Source: Mesostigma viride (lineage: Eukaryota; Streptophyta; Mesostigmatophyceae; Mesostigmatales; Mesostigmataceae). From it: a stretch of 64,000 nt of DNA. The position numbers and the translations under genes were made by a program. Shown here piece by piece: positions 51,471-63,277 of the stretch (its first letter is position 1; every line of letters starts with the position of its first letter). The stretch is taken from NCBI GenBank assembly GCA_009746045.1, contig RPFO01000154.1:6138646-6202645 (forward strand), read 5' to 3'. The notes below the pieces were generated by a model. It was not told where the DNA came from. It made no database searches and worked only from the letters and a program-made list of their open reading frames with translations.

Positions 51471-53290
51471 TCAATTCAATTCAATTCAATTCAATTCAAT
51501 TCAATTCAACTCAACTCAACTCAACTCAACTCAACTCAACTCAACTCAACTCAACTCAACTCAACTCAACTCAACTCAACTCAACTCAACTCAACTCAAC
51601 TCAACTCAACTCAACTCAACTCAACTCAACTCAACTCAACTCAACTCAACTCAACTCAACTCAACTCAACTCAACTCAACTCAACTCAACTCAACTCAAC
51701 TCAACTCAACTCAACTCAACTCAACTCAACTCAACTCAAGTCAAGTCAAGTCAAGTCAAGTCAAGTCAAGTCAAGTCAAGTCAAGTCAAGTCAAGTCAAG
51801 TCAAGTCAAGTCAAGTCAAGTCAAGTCAAGTCAAGTCAAGTCAAGTCAAGTCAAGTCAAGTCAAGTCAAGTCAAGTCAAGTCAAGTCAAGTCAAGTCAAG
51901 TCAAGTCAAGTCAAGTCAAGTCAAGTCAAGTCAAGTCAAGTCAAGTCAAGTCAAGTCAAGTCAAGTCAAGTCAAGTCAAGTCAAGTCAAGTCAAGTCAAG
52001 TCAAGTCAAGTCAAGTCAAGTCAAGTCAAGTCAAGTCAAGTCAAGTCAAGTCAAGTCAAGTCAAGTCAAGTCAAGTCAAGTCAAGTCAAGTCAAGTCAAG
52101 TCAAGTCAAGTCAAGTCAAGTCAAGTCAAGTCAAGTCAAGTCAAGTCAAGTCAAGTCAAGTCAAGTCAAGTCAAGTCAAGTCAAGTCAAGTCAAGTCAAG
52201 TCAAGTCAAGTCAAGTCAAGTCAAGTCAAGTCAAGTCAAGTCAAGTCAAGTCAAGTCAAGTCAAGTCAAGTCAAGTCAAGTCAAGTCAAGTCAAGTCAAG
52301 TCAAGTCAAGTCAAGTCAAGTCAAGTCAAGTCAAGTCAAGTCAAGTCAAGTCAAGTCAAGTCAAGTCAAGTCAAGTCAAGTCAAGTCAAGTCAAGTCAAG
52401 TCAAGTCAAGTCAAGTCAAGTCAAGTCAAGTCAAGTCAAGTCAAGTCAAGTCAAGTCAAGTCAAGTCAAGTCAAGTCAAGTCAAGTCAAGTCAAGTCAAG
52501 TCAAGTCAAGTCAAGTCAAGTCAAGTCAAGTCAAGTCAAGTCAAGTCAAGTCAAGTCAAGTCAAGTCAAGTCAAGTCAAGTCAAGTCAAGTCAAGTCAAG
52601 TCAAGTCAAGTCAAGTCAAGTCAAGTCAAGTCAAGTCAAGTCAAGTCAAGTCAAGTCAAGTCAAGTCAAGTCAAGTCAAGTCAAGTCAAGTCAAGTCAAG
52701 TCAAGTCAAGTCAAGTCAAGTCAAGTCAAGTCAAGTCAAGTCAAGTCAAGTCAAGTCAAGTCAAGTCAAGTCAAGTCAAGTCAAGTCAAGTCAAGTCAAG
52801 TCAAGTCAAGTCAAGTCAAGTCAAGTCAAGTCAAGTCAAGTCAAGTCAAGTCAAGTCAAGTCAAGTCAAGTCAAGTCAAGTCAAGTCAAGTCAAGTCAAG
52901 TCAAGTCAAGTCAAGTCAAGTCAAGTCAAGTCAAGTCAAGTCAAGTCAAGTCAAGTCAAGTCAATTCAATTCAATTCAATTCAATTCAATTCAATTCAAT
53001 TCAATTCAATTCAATTCAATTCAATTCAATTCAATTCAATTCAATTCAATTCAATTCAATTCAATTCAATTCAATTCAATTCAATTCAATTCAATTCAAT
53101 TCAATTCAATTCAATTCAATTCAATTCAATTCAATTCAATTCAATTCAATTCAATTCAATTCAATTCAATTCAATTCAATTCAATTCAATTCAATTCAAT
53201 TCAATTCAATTCAATTCAATTCAATTCAATTCAATTCAATTCAATTCAATTCAATTCAATTCAATTCAATTCAATTCAATTCAATTCAAT
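51466..53290. repeat. 1.8-kb pentanucleotide array in four blocks
   Basis: TTCAA/TCAAT units (51470-51508), TCAAC (51509-51738), TCAAG (51739-52961), TCAAT again (52962-53290). Blocks are perfect and differ by one base per unit. All frames are open, so the 650-residue frames are artefacts. Confidence 0.97.
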
Positions 53291-53415
53291 CTAGTGCAGC
53301 TAGGGTTGGGGCATGGCGTGGATGATTTTTGTTTCTACCTTTTGTGTAATTATTCTATAATGAGATTAGCATATTACTCCGTGACATGCCTGTGCGCATG
53401 CCAGGCAAGTACTTA
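53291..53415 (+). mobile_element. LINE 3' tail after the pentamer array
   Basis: GTGTAATTATTCTATAATGA, GATTAGCATATTACTCCGTG and ACATGCCTGTGCGCATG then GTACTTACT, matching the LINE end at 50600-50692. Confidence 0.8.
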
Positions 53416-53515
53416 CTGAAGCCCATCAGCTGCAGATGCCACTGCAACAGTGAACCTGTAATTACACAACAGCCCATGGTCCTCCGTGCCGTAAGCCACG
53501 AGCTTCAACTTGCAA

Positions 53516-56500
53516 TCACTGGGGCAATGCCCGGCCCCCGTCCGGACTCTTTGAACCGTCCCTCCCCTGATCATCAGGGCTGCGCCTTGGTGGTGGGGAA
53601 GGGCTACGCCTTTGTGGCGATGGGCTACGCTTGCGGGGGGACGGGCTCCGCCTCCGTGGAGATAGGCTGCGCTTGCGGGGGGATGGGCTACGACGAGACC
53701 CTCGGCTTCGGCGGGGGGATCGGCTCACGGAGCGGGACCGGGACTTTGACCGCGACCGCTCCCTACCCCGACCCCTAGACCTGGAACGATCCCTACCCCT
53801 GGACCGGGAGCGGGAGCGCGACCTTCGTCGGGGGGATGGGCTCCGTGAGTCCCTGCGCCGGCGTGGGGGAGAGCCCCCACGGCTGTCCTTATCTTGTCCG
53901 TAGGCAGTGTACACGGGGGAGCGGCTGCACATGATGACAAGAGCCAGAAACAAAATCGTCGATTTGATTATCAACTTCGCTGCAATAAGGTAAGATCAAC
54001 CGGTCGCAGCCCCCATGAGGCAGGAAAGCCACAAGCAAAAAGAGATTCAAGCCCCAAGCTTACATGCATTTGGAGGACGTAGGTGGTGCATTACTTAAAA
54101 CGTAATAACTGTGGACGAAGGACATCATGCCAAGTGTCCTTCAGTTAGCTGCTCTAAAAGAAGTTGTCGAGAACATTACTAAGAACACCCCGCACAAAAT
54201 TACTTAGCATCAAAATAACAATAAGGACACATATCTGAGGACAGCGCTTAGTCAGGAAAGTAAAAGGACATTCTAAGGAATATTCTCCTCATACAAGCTC
54301 TCGCTGCGTTCTGTGCTCTGAGCACTGACATGAAACATGGCCCATAATTGCACATAGCAGTGGTGGAAGAATCCCCCCAACACCACTACCAAGGACATAG
54401 CAGTGCTGTTCCTAGGGTTCACAAAGGGGCCCATTTTCTTAGTTAGTTTGAAGTAAGATACTTTCCACACACAGTTTGCAGTAAGATAATCATACGTAGA
54501 AGTACAAAAAAATGTTTATCCATAGGAGTACATCGTTTGCAGTAAGATACTCATCCATACACATCTTGCAATAAGATACCCATCCGTACATAGTGTGCAA
54601 TAAGATACTCATCCGTACATAGTGTGCAATAAGATACTCATCCGTACATAGTGTGCAATTAGATACTCATTCGTACATAGTGTGCAATAAGATAATGCTG
54701 CTGGGAAGTGAGGCACTCGCAAAGACCATTGCCAAGAACAGGCAGTGCTGTTTCCTATCATGCCGCACACCCCGTTGCTTTTGCATGGCAACCACTTGTT
54801 GGCTTCCCATTTTTATAGCAACGCGCACCTGCGCACAACACATTTCAGCAAAACATCTTGACGAAAGAACCACGACATCGCAGCAAAACATCCAAGTAGT
54901 ACCAAAACACTTAAGCAGAACATACCTGCGCACACGGGAGCGGTACGGGCTCGGGCTGCGGCGCCGAGGGGGCGGGCTGCGGCTGCGGCCGCGGCCGCCG
55001 CTCGACGCCCCTCCCGCCTCGTTGGCGGCATACTCCACCGAGATCACGCGGCCTTTCAGGCTTCTGTGGGACCCAGGGAGAGCCACGTGGGTGGGGGGAG
55101 AGCATCAGAATGAGAACACAAAGGCGGGATCCTCCAGTGAGCGGCCCTTTTCAGGTTTCTGTAAAAGACGAGCGTGTTTAGGTGGCGAGAGCGCATCGAT
55201 AGAAAAACATGGATATATGAATGTAATGTTGTGTTGCTAAGTATTTGTGGGGAATGGCCGCCGAGAAGAGAGCATCGATGCAGACCAGGCGCCGACAGAC
55301 TGCGGGTGAGAGATGGTGATGGAGATGGCGCAGATTGTTCAGGATCGCACGATGACGGGACGTGATCAAGGGAACATCGACTAAGGGGGTTGGATTGTGA
55401 AAATGTTGGATGGAGACGAGGCGTTAGTCGAGTTGGCAGTTAAAGGCATGGCTGGAGACAAAAACATGGCACCAGAGGATGCTGAATGACAACCTATTGG
55501 CATAACACTTGTGAGAGGTAGGTCTCCTTTAGAGCCACAATGGCTTGGTCCACCGTCTCCTACTCAACATCCTTTTATGCATCACCATGCAACTATACTG
55601 TCATACTACTTAAAAATGACTAACAATTAAGTATAGTAACACTCACGAGAGGGAGGGCTCTTTCCGGGCTGCCTCCACTCAAGCCACTCGTCAATGGCTC
55701 CTAGCGGGCCGCTGGCCCACGGTCGCGCACTTCAGATCCTTACTGACCCGCATACTTATACACTGTACATCCCTAGTAGTACTAGTTGGGAAGTACACGT
55801 ACGACATGTTGGTCTCCTTCAAGGCTGCGGTGGCCTGATCCACGGTCGCATACTCGACAAACGCAAAGTTCTTGCGTATCTGCGCGCGCAGGATGCGGCC
55901 GTATGGCTCAAAGTGGCGCTCGATGTCGCGCGGGGCGACCACGTTGGGGTCAAAGTTGACCACGAACAGTGTGCGCGTCGGGTTGTTGCGCGTGATCTGG
56001 CGCCGCTCCTCCTCGCGCATCTTAGTCGAGCCCGTGCCCTGTTTACGGATATATATAGAAAAGGGAAGGAAGGAAGAAGTTATCATGGCTACTGCCAAGG
56101 TTGCGCCCGTGCCCTATTTGGCGAACAGTTAAGGGAAGGGACGGAGGGAGGGAGGGAGGGAGGGAGGGAGGGAGGGAGGGAGGGAGGGAGGGAGGGAGGG
56201 AGGGAGGGAGGAGGAGGGAGGGAGGGAGGAGGAGGGAGGGAGGGAGGGAGGGAGAGGGGGGGCGGGCGCGCGCGAGAGAGAGAGAGAGCGAGGAGTAAGG
56301 GAGAAAGCGGGGGGGGGGGGGGGGCGAAAGAAGGCGGGGAGGAGGGTGAGAGATGGGAGGTGGGAGCGCCAAGAGCGAAAAAGTGATTTTGATGATTGTG
56401 AGAGCGTGATGACACTGATGATTATGAGAGCGCAAGCACTGATTAGAGTATCTGATCAGGTGGCCCTACCACTCAAAAAGAAAGAAACACATATGAAAAG

Positions 56501-58199
56501 AAAGAAACATACAGTAGTAAGAAAATCCACGAGAAACAGCGAAAGGATTGGAGGAAAGAATCAATACTTCTATTCTATTTTGAATTTCAGGGAATGAAGG
56601 CGGGGGGAAGGGTGGTGGGGGGGGGTCAGAATGAACCATTCACCCCATTGAGAAATAGATATGATAAGCAACGCAATGGCCGATGAGCAATGGCTAACAA
56701 CTACCAGCGAGCGCGAGTAACGGTTACAGGAGTAAAATCAAAGTAAGAAACCAACGAATCCAACTGATGTTAACTGCCAAATGGTTTCAGATGAGTAGGT
56801 GGCTAGACTGTGGCCAAGGTATATGATTGAATTAAATGTTTTTTGTGTGGCACTGACTTTGGCATGCTCCATGACCACGGTTACCATCTACTTCTCATCA
56901 CAATTGGACCAATATCGCCACTACTGGTTTGAGCAACCCACCTTGGCGCGCTCAACAACCAGATTGCGCCGCATGCGCCCAAACTCGGTGTTGTGCAGCG
57001 CATGGATCGCGTCATCTGCGTCGCGCTCATCCTCCATGTAGACGAACGCGTAGCCTGCAGGCATGGAAAGATTCGATCCGATTCAGTGTCGACCGATCAG
57101 TGTTTCCTCAAGCAAGCAATGGTGTCGACTGGCCGGCGGTGTTGATCAGTGGTGTCGATGGAGCAGGTTCAAATGGATTTGAAGCTAGTCCACATTTGGA
57201 GGCAGGTTTGAGACATTTTCGAAGCAAGTTTAAAAATATTTTCGAGGCATTCTTGGACCATTCTAAACGAGTTTGGGAGCATTTTTGAAGGATTGGACAG
57301 GTTTTCATTTGGAGTAACTTCAAGGAATGTTTGGAATATGGGAAAGACATATTTGGAGCTATTTGGGAACACTTTTGAGGCATTATTGAAGAATGCTAGA
57401 ATAAGCGCCTTGCGTTAGCAGGCATTGCCATGGAAAGCATTGCAATAGCAGGCATTGCAATCTGAAGGGCATCACAAAGCATTTTAAAAAGCACTCCAAA
57501 TGAAGCATTTTGGGAAGCAACGTGAAGCACTTGGAGGCAGGCATTGACGGTTAGCTCCCCTTCCACAGGGTTGGCATTATAAAATAGCTGCAGGCCATGG
57601 CATTTGCGCGAGCATGCACGTGGTCTCACACCCCGAATAAAACCACCTCATGTGGGGTGTGCTCGAGAATCCTCGGAAGATCAAGCAGGAGGAAGAACAA
57701 GGGCGGACACGTGGACGGTTGCAGGGGCAGGGAGAGGAAGAGCACGCGGGCGTTGAGAGCCACGTCGCTCCCGAGGTCGGGGCGGCGCAACGTTGAGCCA
57801 GGGTTGACGAAAGGGGTAGACGTTGAGCACACACACGAGGGCGAGTTGCCATTCCTGAGCCGGTCACTCCCTCACCCTACGTGTAAGTATTGAGATGAAT
57901 TGGAAGTCGGTTAACTCCCTGGTTGGTACCCTGGCAGCCCTTATTTTAGGTGCATTCCACAATGAACACAACGAATATTAAGCACAGCCAAGGGCAAGGG
58001 GAAATTTTCAGGCATTTGTCAACCAGCACGCATTTGTGGTACTTGAATCGACAAGCATAATTGGTAGCAGAGTCTCTGCCCTACCTATTTTCATGTCGAC
58101 GCGTTCAACGGCCCCATATCTCTTGAAAAGCCGCCGGATATCTTCCAATGGCGCAGCGTATTCGAAATTCCCGCAAAAAATAGGAATGGACTTTGGCAT
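53516..58199 (-). CDS. RS31/RS40-type SR splicing factor (two RRMs plus RS tail)
   Basis: Five coding exons with phase-consistent junctions: 58199-58085, 57054-56942, 56038-55803, 55063-54926, 53924-53516; 1011 bases, 336 residues, complete. RRM1 has RNP2 IPIFCGNF (5-12) and RNP1 GYAFVYME (39-46). RRM2 has TLFVVNFD (99-106) and KNFAFVEY (132-139), closing with GRVISVEYA. Residues ~170-336 are an RS domain with RSPSPRRRS-type repeats. Both the order of domains and RRM1 lacking the long loop match the plant RS subfamily (RS31, RS40, RS41), nuclear factors that bind exonic enhancers and recruit the spliceosome. ATG at 58199 is chosen because [14 protein letters not shown] matches the family start; an upstream GTG is not needed. 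Introns hold a GGGA tract, a 29-bp minisatellite and a 5' splice-site echo. Confidence 0.92.
54530..54700. repeat. 29-bp minisatellite in SR intron 4
   Basis: About six copies of a unit with AATAAGATACTCATCCGTAC; GTGTGCAA recurs at 54593, 54622 and 54651. The unit length equals that of the unrelated array at 25534. Confidence 0.9.
54827..54945 (-). repeat. 97-bp echo of the SR exon 4 donor
   Basis: The donor TGTGCGCAGGTATGTTCTGC at 54926 recurs 97 bases into the intron as TGTGCGCAGGTGCGCGTTGC. Using it would shift frame by one base. Shared GATGTTTTGCTG lies between. Confidence 0.6.
56130..56270. repeat. GGGA tract (TCCC on the gene strand)
   Basis: About 30 GGGA units 95-230 bases upstream, on the minus strand, of the SR exon at 56038. 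A G-run follows at 56310-56324. Confidence 0.93.
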
Positions 58200-59241
58200 G
58201 GTTGCAAATGTAGTATCTGACACTTAATAATTTCCGAGATCTGTCGCTGCACCGCTTCACGGCGCTTGCTTGGAAATGGTGGATAATTTCATCCAAGCCT
58301 ATCAAAATTGCAGCCTGCTGCTCTTATTACATCATTTTATCCCCTAACGCTGGCGTTTTCCAAACTTTATGATCACGTAGTCCTGTCGAATGCAGCCCCG
58401 TAGAATCGATTAATCCAGGGCTGATGAGATGGCCCAGTGTTCACGCCCATAAACGGTGCTAAACTACAGCTGCTGTGACAACAGGTGCTCAAAACGATGT
58501 AGGAGTGCGGTATACTGTAGGAACTTCACGTTGCGACGTGCGCGATGGGCATGGCCGCATGGGGGACGCCCGCCTGCAGGTCTCGTTCGCGCGCCCTGCA
58601 CCAGATGCCCACAAGTCCATGGACCGCGCGGGCTACAGTATTATCAGCGCGACTGCCCTGTCACCTAATATTTAAGAAGTGGGTGTCACAACTCAAAAGT
58701 TAAAAGGATTTTCATGTCTGTGTATGTACCTTTCATTATGTTGGGTGTCAGCCGTGTCATCAAATGTTCATTACCATCCAGGTAAAATAAGTTCTTTCCT
58801 ATCAAGTCTCATGTTTTATACAATATTCTATACAAAACACGGCTTAGAGTACGGCGCCGGCGTCGAAAGTCCGACGGTGCGAAGACGAGATTCGCACGGT
58901 CAGCTGAGTTGTAATGCTCGCTCCCTCCATGGCGGATCCGTAGCTTGGCATTCTCGACTTGAATGCCGACAAAAATCCATCCGCGACAAAATAAGTTGCC
59001 GTGGGAAGAGGGAATTCGTCGCCACCTGGACTTGCTATGCATTGACTTTTTCAACCTCCCTCACCACGGCAAGAACCCCCCAAATTTGTGCTGTCGACGG
59101 TAAGACTAGGCGATTAGCCTGTGCAGCAATCCTGGTTGCTGCTGACAACGAGCCAACACGGAATTCTCCAGGAATAGTCAACATGAGGCCCGCATTTCAA
59201 GGTACAACCCCTTAAAGCCTCGTTCTAGTTATCGTGGTAAA
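58200..59241. other. Intergenic region between divergent SR and SFT2-like genes
   Basis: Should hold both promoters. A plus-strand frame at 58475-58675 ends QVSFARPAPDAHKSMDRAGY and resembles the end of an RRM (xVSFARP), but its flanks and position do not make a gene. No TATA box is convincing. Confidence 0.4.
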
Positions 59242-62200
59242 ATGGATGCGTTCAAGGGCTGGCTGGACACGGTGTCGACGTCCCTGACGCAGAAGCCGCC
59301 CGAAGAGACGCCCTCCGTGTTGGCCGAATGGAATTCCTACGTGAAGAAATCGCATGGTAGTGACGATGGCGCCGAAGACTTGGAGTCGGCGACGGTAGCC
59401 ACGACAAGTGGCATGAGTTCGACCACAATTCCTTTCCTTCGCTTTGACACTATCAGCTCTCACCTACGGGAAGCACCAACGTCTTTCCTCGGCGCCATGT
59501 CCCGCATGCAGTCCGGCGTGCAGAGTGGGGTGCAAGGGGCTGCTGCCACCGCGACTGCCGGTGTGCAGAGCTTGCCATCCCGGCAAAAACTGATTTACTT
59601 TGGATTCTTCAACCTAGCAGGTATGTATTCTACCTAATAAAGCCCTTCTGAACCTCTGACTTGGGCGCTCCGACCTAAACGGGCTCGGACTAAAAATTAA
59701 GGCGGAGTGCGAGTCGGTACTGGCGCATGGCGCCCCCTTCTGGCGACCCTAAGTAGAACCGACTTACAGATGGGTGGGTACGAAGAAAAGTGGTTAGATT
59801 TCGCGCGGGGCGGCAGAATCACAGCTTGGAGCTGCGTACGTCGCGCCGACTTACCACGAACGAACCGGCCTAAAATGGCCCGACTTGTAGGTAAAATTAG
59901 GGTAAAATTAGGGTAAAATGAGGTTTTGTAGAATTAGGTCGGTCCATTTAGGTCGGTCTGACCTAAAAGTGGCGCGGCGCCGGTTTAGGTCGGTGCATAA
60001 GGCGGGTCGGCGGTTTAAGTCGGTGGTTCAGAAAGGCTCTAATGTGGTGTGCTCGATTTATCTACAGCTCCCTACCATCATGACAGTGAGCAGTTACACT
60101 GCGATATCACCTGGAGGATAGCCGACTTCATTGAGCATGAAAACGATAGGGACTTGCTGTCTTAGGACGACGACGATAATATAGTACCGGCTGGTGCCGG
60201 TACTATATTTTTAGAGCAACCCATTCCTGAAACAAAGAACGGCTGCGAGGTTATGGTGGGCCCTGGCCTGCTCTTATTTTTGTGTTGTTGTATTTCGTAT
60301 TCTTGAAAGTTCTATTCTTAAGGGTTCTTCTCCTGCTAGTTCAAAATTTACTTGGACCCCTCTGCTTAACTGTACCATGCCAGAGGTACGTTGTGGGGAG
60401 ACTGATTGTGTGGCAAATGTCATTATAGTGGTGTCTTTCCTCCTTCCCACAAGCCTGGTTCATTGCATTGAAGCGCCATCTCTCGTAAGCACCCGTGTGC
60501 ACACAGCCTGGCTGGGTGGCGAGCCAGGCGGTGCTGTCCTTGAAGCTTTGTTAGTCTGGAGCCATCGAACATGGTCCTACTGGTATTCGGGCTCCTTGCG
60601 AAGCAGTATATGCGCGCCAGCAGTGCATGCTTCCCTTTAACATGTCCATGTCTCCCTCCCCCCCTCCCTCCCTCCCTCCCTCCCTCCCTCCCTCCTTCCC
60701 TCCCTCCCTCCTCCCTCCCTCCCTCCCTCCCTCCCTCCCTCCCTCCCTCCCTCCCTCCCTCCCTCCCTCCCCCTCCCTCCCTCCCTCCCTCCCTCCCTCC
60801 CTCCCTCCCTCCCTCCCTCCCTCCCTCCCTCCCTCCCTCCCTCCCTCCCTCCCTCCCCTCCCTCCTCCTCCCTCCCTCCTCCCTCCCTCCCTCCCTCCCT
60901 CCTCCCTCCCTCCTCCCTCCTCCCTCCCCCTCCTCCCTCCCTCCTCTCCCTCTCCCTCCTCCCTCCTCCCTCCCTCCCTCCTCCCTCCTCTCCTCCCTCC
61001 CTCTCCTCCTCCTCCCTCCTCCCTCCTCCCTCCCTCCTCCCTCCCTCCCTCCTCCCTCCCTCCTCCTCTCTCCTCCCTCCCTCCTCCTCCCTCCCTCCCT
61101 CTCCCTCCTCCTCCTCCCCCCTCCTCCCTCCCTCCCTCCCTCCCTCCCTCCTCCTCCCTCCTCCCCCTCCCTCCCTCCCTCCCTCCCTCCTCTCCTCCCT
61201 CCCTCCTCCCTCCCTCCCTCCCTCCCTCCCTCCTCCCTCCCTCCTCCCTCCCTCCCTCCCTCCCTCCCTCCCTCTCCCTCCCTCCCTCCCTCCTCCCTCC
61301 TCCCTCCTCCTCCCTCCTCCTCCCTCCTCCCTCCTCCCTCCCTCCCTCCCTCCCTCCCTCCCTCCCTCCTCCCTCCTCCCTCCCTCCCTCCCTCCCTCCC
61401 TCCCTCCTCCCTCCCTCCCTCCTCCCCTCCTCCCTCCCTCCCTCCCTCCCTCCCTCCCTCCCTCCCTCCCTCCTCCTCCCTCCTCCCTCCCTCCCTCCCT
61501 CCCTCTCCTCCCCCTCTCCCTCCTCCCTCCCTCCCTCTCCCTCCCTCCCCCTCCTCCTCCCTCCTCCTCCCTCCTCCTCCTCCTACTCCCTCCTCCTCCC
61601 CCTCCTCCTCCCTCCCTCTCCTCCCTCCCTCTCTCCTCCTCCTCCCTCCTCTCCTCTCCTCCTCCCTCCTCCTCCCTCCCTCCCCTCCTGCTCTCTCCTC
61701 CCTCCTCCTCCCTCCCTCCCTCGCCCTCAACCATCTTTTCCTCTGGCCCTGTTTCATTTCCGGGCCGGTCGTGCCAGCTCAAACTTCCTGTTTTCAGGTT
61801 CGGCAGTTGTTCAGTTGAAGGCAGTACTTCCAACTGTCACCAAAGCTCTGGTACTTCCCAGCCATATCGTCTACTATATTCAGGTATTTTTCTTCGTTAT
61901 TTGACTATAGTACTCGGTCCTACGCCTCCCTCCCCTGCCGCTGTATGTCGCTCTGCCCTTGTTTTTTCAGCCGTTGCCTAGTATTTTTTTGCATATGTAC
62001 TTAACTACAGACGCAGTATAAACTACACGATAAACGCATCCACTCCCCTTTTGCAGGCCTTGTTTCCCCTCACCCTTCCTTCCCGTGCTAAGCATCCCCT
62101 AGAGGGTATCGATACAGTCCAGAAGGTAAGATGTTTAACCATAGCCCAGACCTGTCCTAAACGTCTCGTCCCGGGCTCTTTGTTCGTGCAGGCTAGTCTT

Positions 62201-62731
62201 GCCGCGCCCTTTCCTTGCTTTCCCTATGCTTTTGGTCTTCTCCCTTTGCGCTTCCTCTCCTTTCTTTTGTAAAGCTCGTCGAAACTACCATGCCCCACCA
62301 CCTCTATCTGTTCCCCACCGTGCGCAGCTTTTTGTGTTTGTGACCCTCTCTAGCAAGCCTTCAGCCAACATATCAACCGCATGGCGCGTTATCTTGCGCC
62401 AACGTGCTCATGCTTGTCTTTCTGACCTTTCCTTAGCATGCCTTTGGCCAATATTGCCGGGCCTCTGCCTGTGTTCGCCACGGCAGGCGTTGTCTTTCCT
62501 TCGCCCTCTCTGTCCCTCATCCCTGTCTGGTCATCTCCCCGAGAAGTGCCCTCCTTCTTTCACTTTGGCAACATCAGCATCATGGGCTCCTTCTTCGCCA
62601 GGGCCGCGCATGCACCTCGCCCATGCTGGCCAAGGAGCGGAGACCGCTTCTGGCGGTTAGGTGCCACATGGGTGCAACGCTGTTGGGCGCTGGTCGCGCG
62701 CGCTACCGCTCACGATCGGTGTTCGGCACAG
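59242..62731 (+). CDS. SFT2/Got1-like vesicle transport membrane protein, partial, exon 2 frame-disturbed
   Basis: Exon 1 (59242-59620, 126 codons plus one base) starts [15 protein letters not shown], contains [14 protein letters not shown] and [11 protein letters not shown], and ends [16 protein letters not shown]. This is the layout of plant SFT2-like proteins, Golgi membrane proteins with four helices that act in retrograde vesicle fusion. Exon 2 (62487-62731) joins in phase. It gives [14 protein letters not shown] in the joined frame, then GPRMHLAH and [12 protein letters not shown] in the other two frames. These are consecutive family blocks, so small indels (about -1 and -2) are implied, either sequencing error or a decayed gene. 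The later helices were not found. Intron 1 (2.87 kb) holds a MITE-like element and a CCCT tract. Confidence 0.7.
59641..60038. mobile_element. 398-bp MITE-like element with 22-bp terminal inverted repeats
   Basis: Left end AGCCCTTCTGAACCTCTGAC and right end, reversed, AGCCTTTCTGAACCACCGAC: 22 bases with about 3 mismatches. The subterminal parts carry several inverted copies of TTTAGGTCGG / CCGACCTAAA. No coding capacity. The target duplication is unclear (TAA left, CTAAT right). Confidence 0.75.
60655..61735. repeat. 1.08-kb CCCT/CCT pyrimidine tract
   Basis: Irregular CCCT and CCT units, pure pyrimidine on the gene strand, in the SFT2-like intron. Long Pro/Ser/Leu and Gly/Arg/Glu frames here are artefacts. 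Confidence 0.95.
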
Positions 62732-63277
62732 GTGAGGGATTTCGATTTCCTTGCGAGTGTAAGTGTGTTTTAACTTCTTGTGGATTGCATCTCTCTTGTT
62801 GTTGTAGGGTTTCTATTCTCCTGTGAAGTTTTACTTTCTCCTTGTGACTGAAGTCGGTACAACGGATTCCGTTTAGTGCACGTTGACCACAGCATTATGT
62901 GCTGCGTTGAGGTTTAATCAACACACGTTGGGGAATCATAGCGGGCGGACATTTATGAACGCTGGTACTGCTCAAGCCATATGATCGTGCACTCAGCTGC
63001 GTGGGTTGCTGATCTCCTAGTATTAGGTTACAGGGAGAAACAACTTTGTAAGACCATGCTTTTATAGACGTCTGCATATCAACAAACCTCACGTGTAACA
63101 GGAGAACCAACAGACTTTATTATACTGCTGGTTTGCCAACGTGCGTAGGTTCCGGCTTTTTATTGACCCACCTACCGATCGTATGTCTTGTACTACTTAT
63201 GCGCCTACCAAAACAGTAGCCCGCTAACATTAACACTTCTGGGATTTTCCCTGTCTAAACAGGTCTCGTGCTGCTTA
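62732..63277. other. No gene recognised
   Basis: Should contain later SFT2-like exons, but none could be read. A T-rich stretch ends TTGTTGTTGTAG at 62808, a possible acceptor without a recognisable exon. Confidence 0.35.

Noticed and set aside
51339-53419. ~650-codon SSQVK / FNSIQ repeat frames
   Set aside because: Translation of the pentamer array; open in all plus frames.
53725-53940. Other frames over the RS domain
   Set aside because: Shadows of the SR-protein last exon; the kept frame has the RS dipeptides and correct splice phase.
60423-61904. Pro/Ser/Leu-rich and Gly/Arg/Glu-rich frames of ~400 codons
   Set aside because: CCCT tract within the SFT2-like intron; no splice context or conserved residues.
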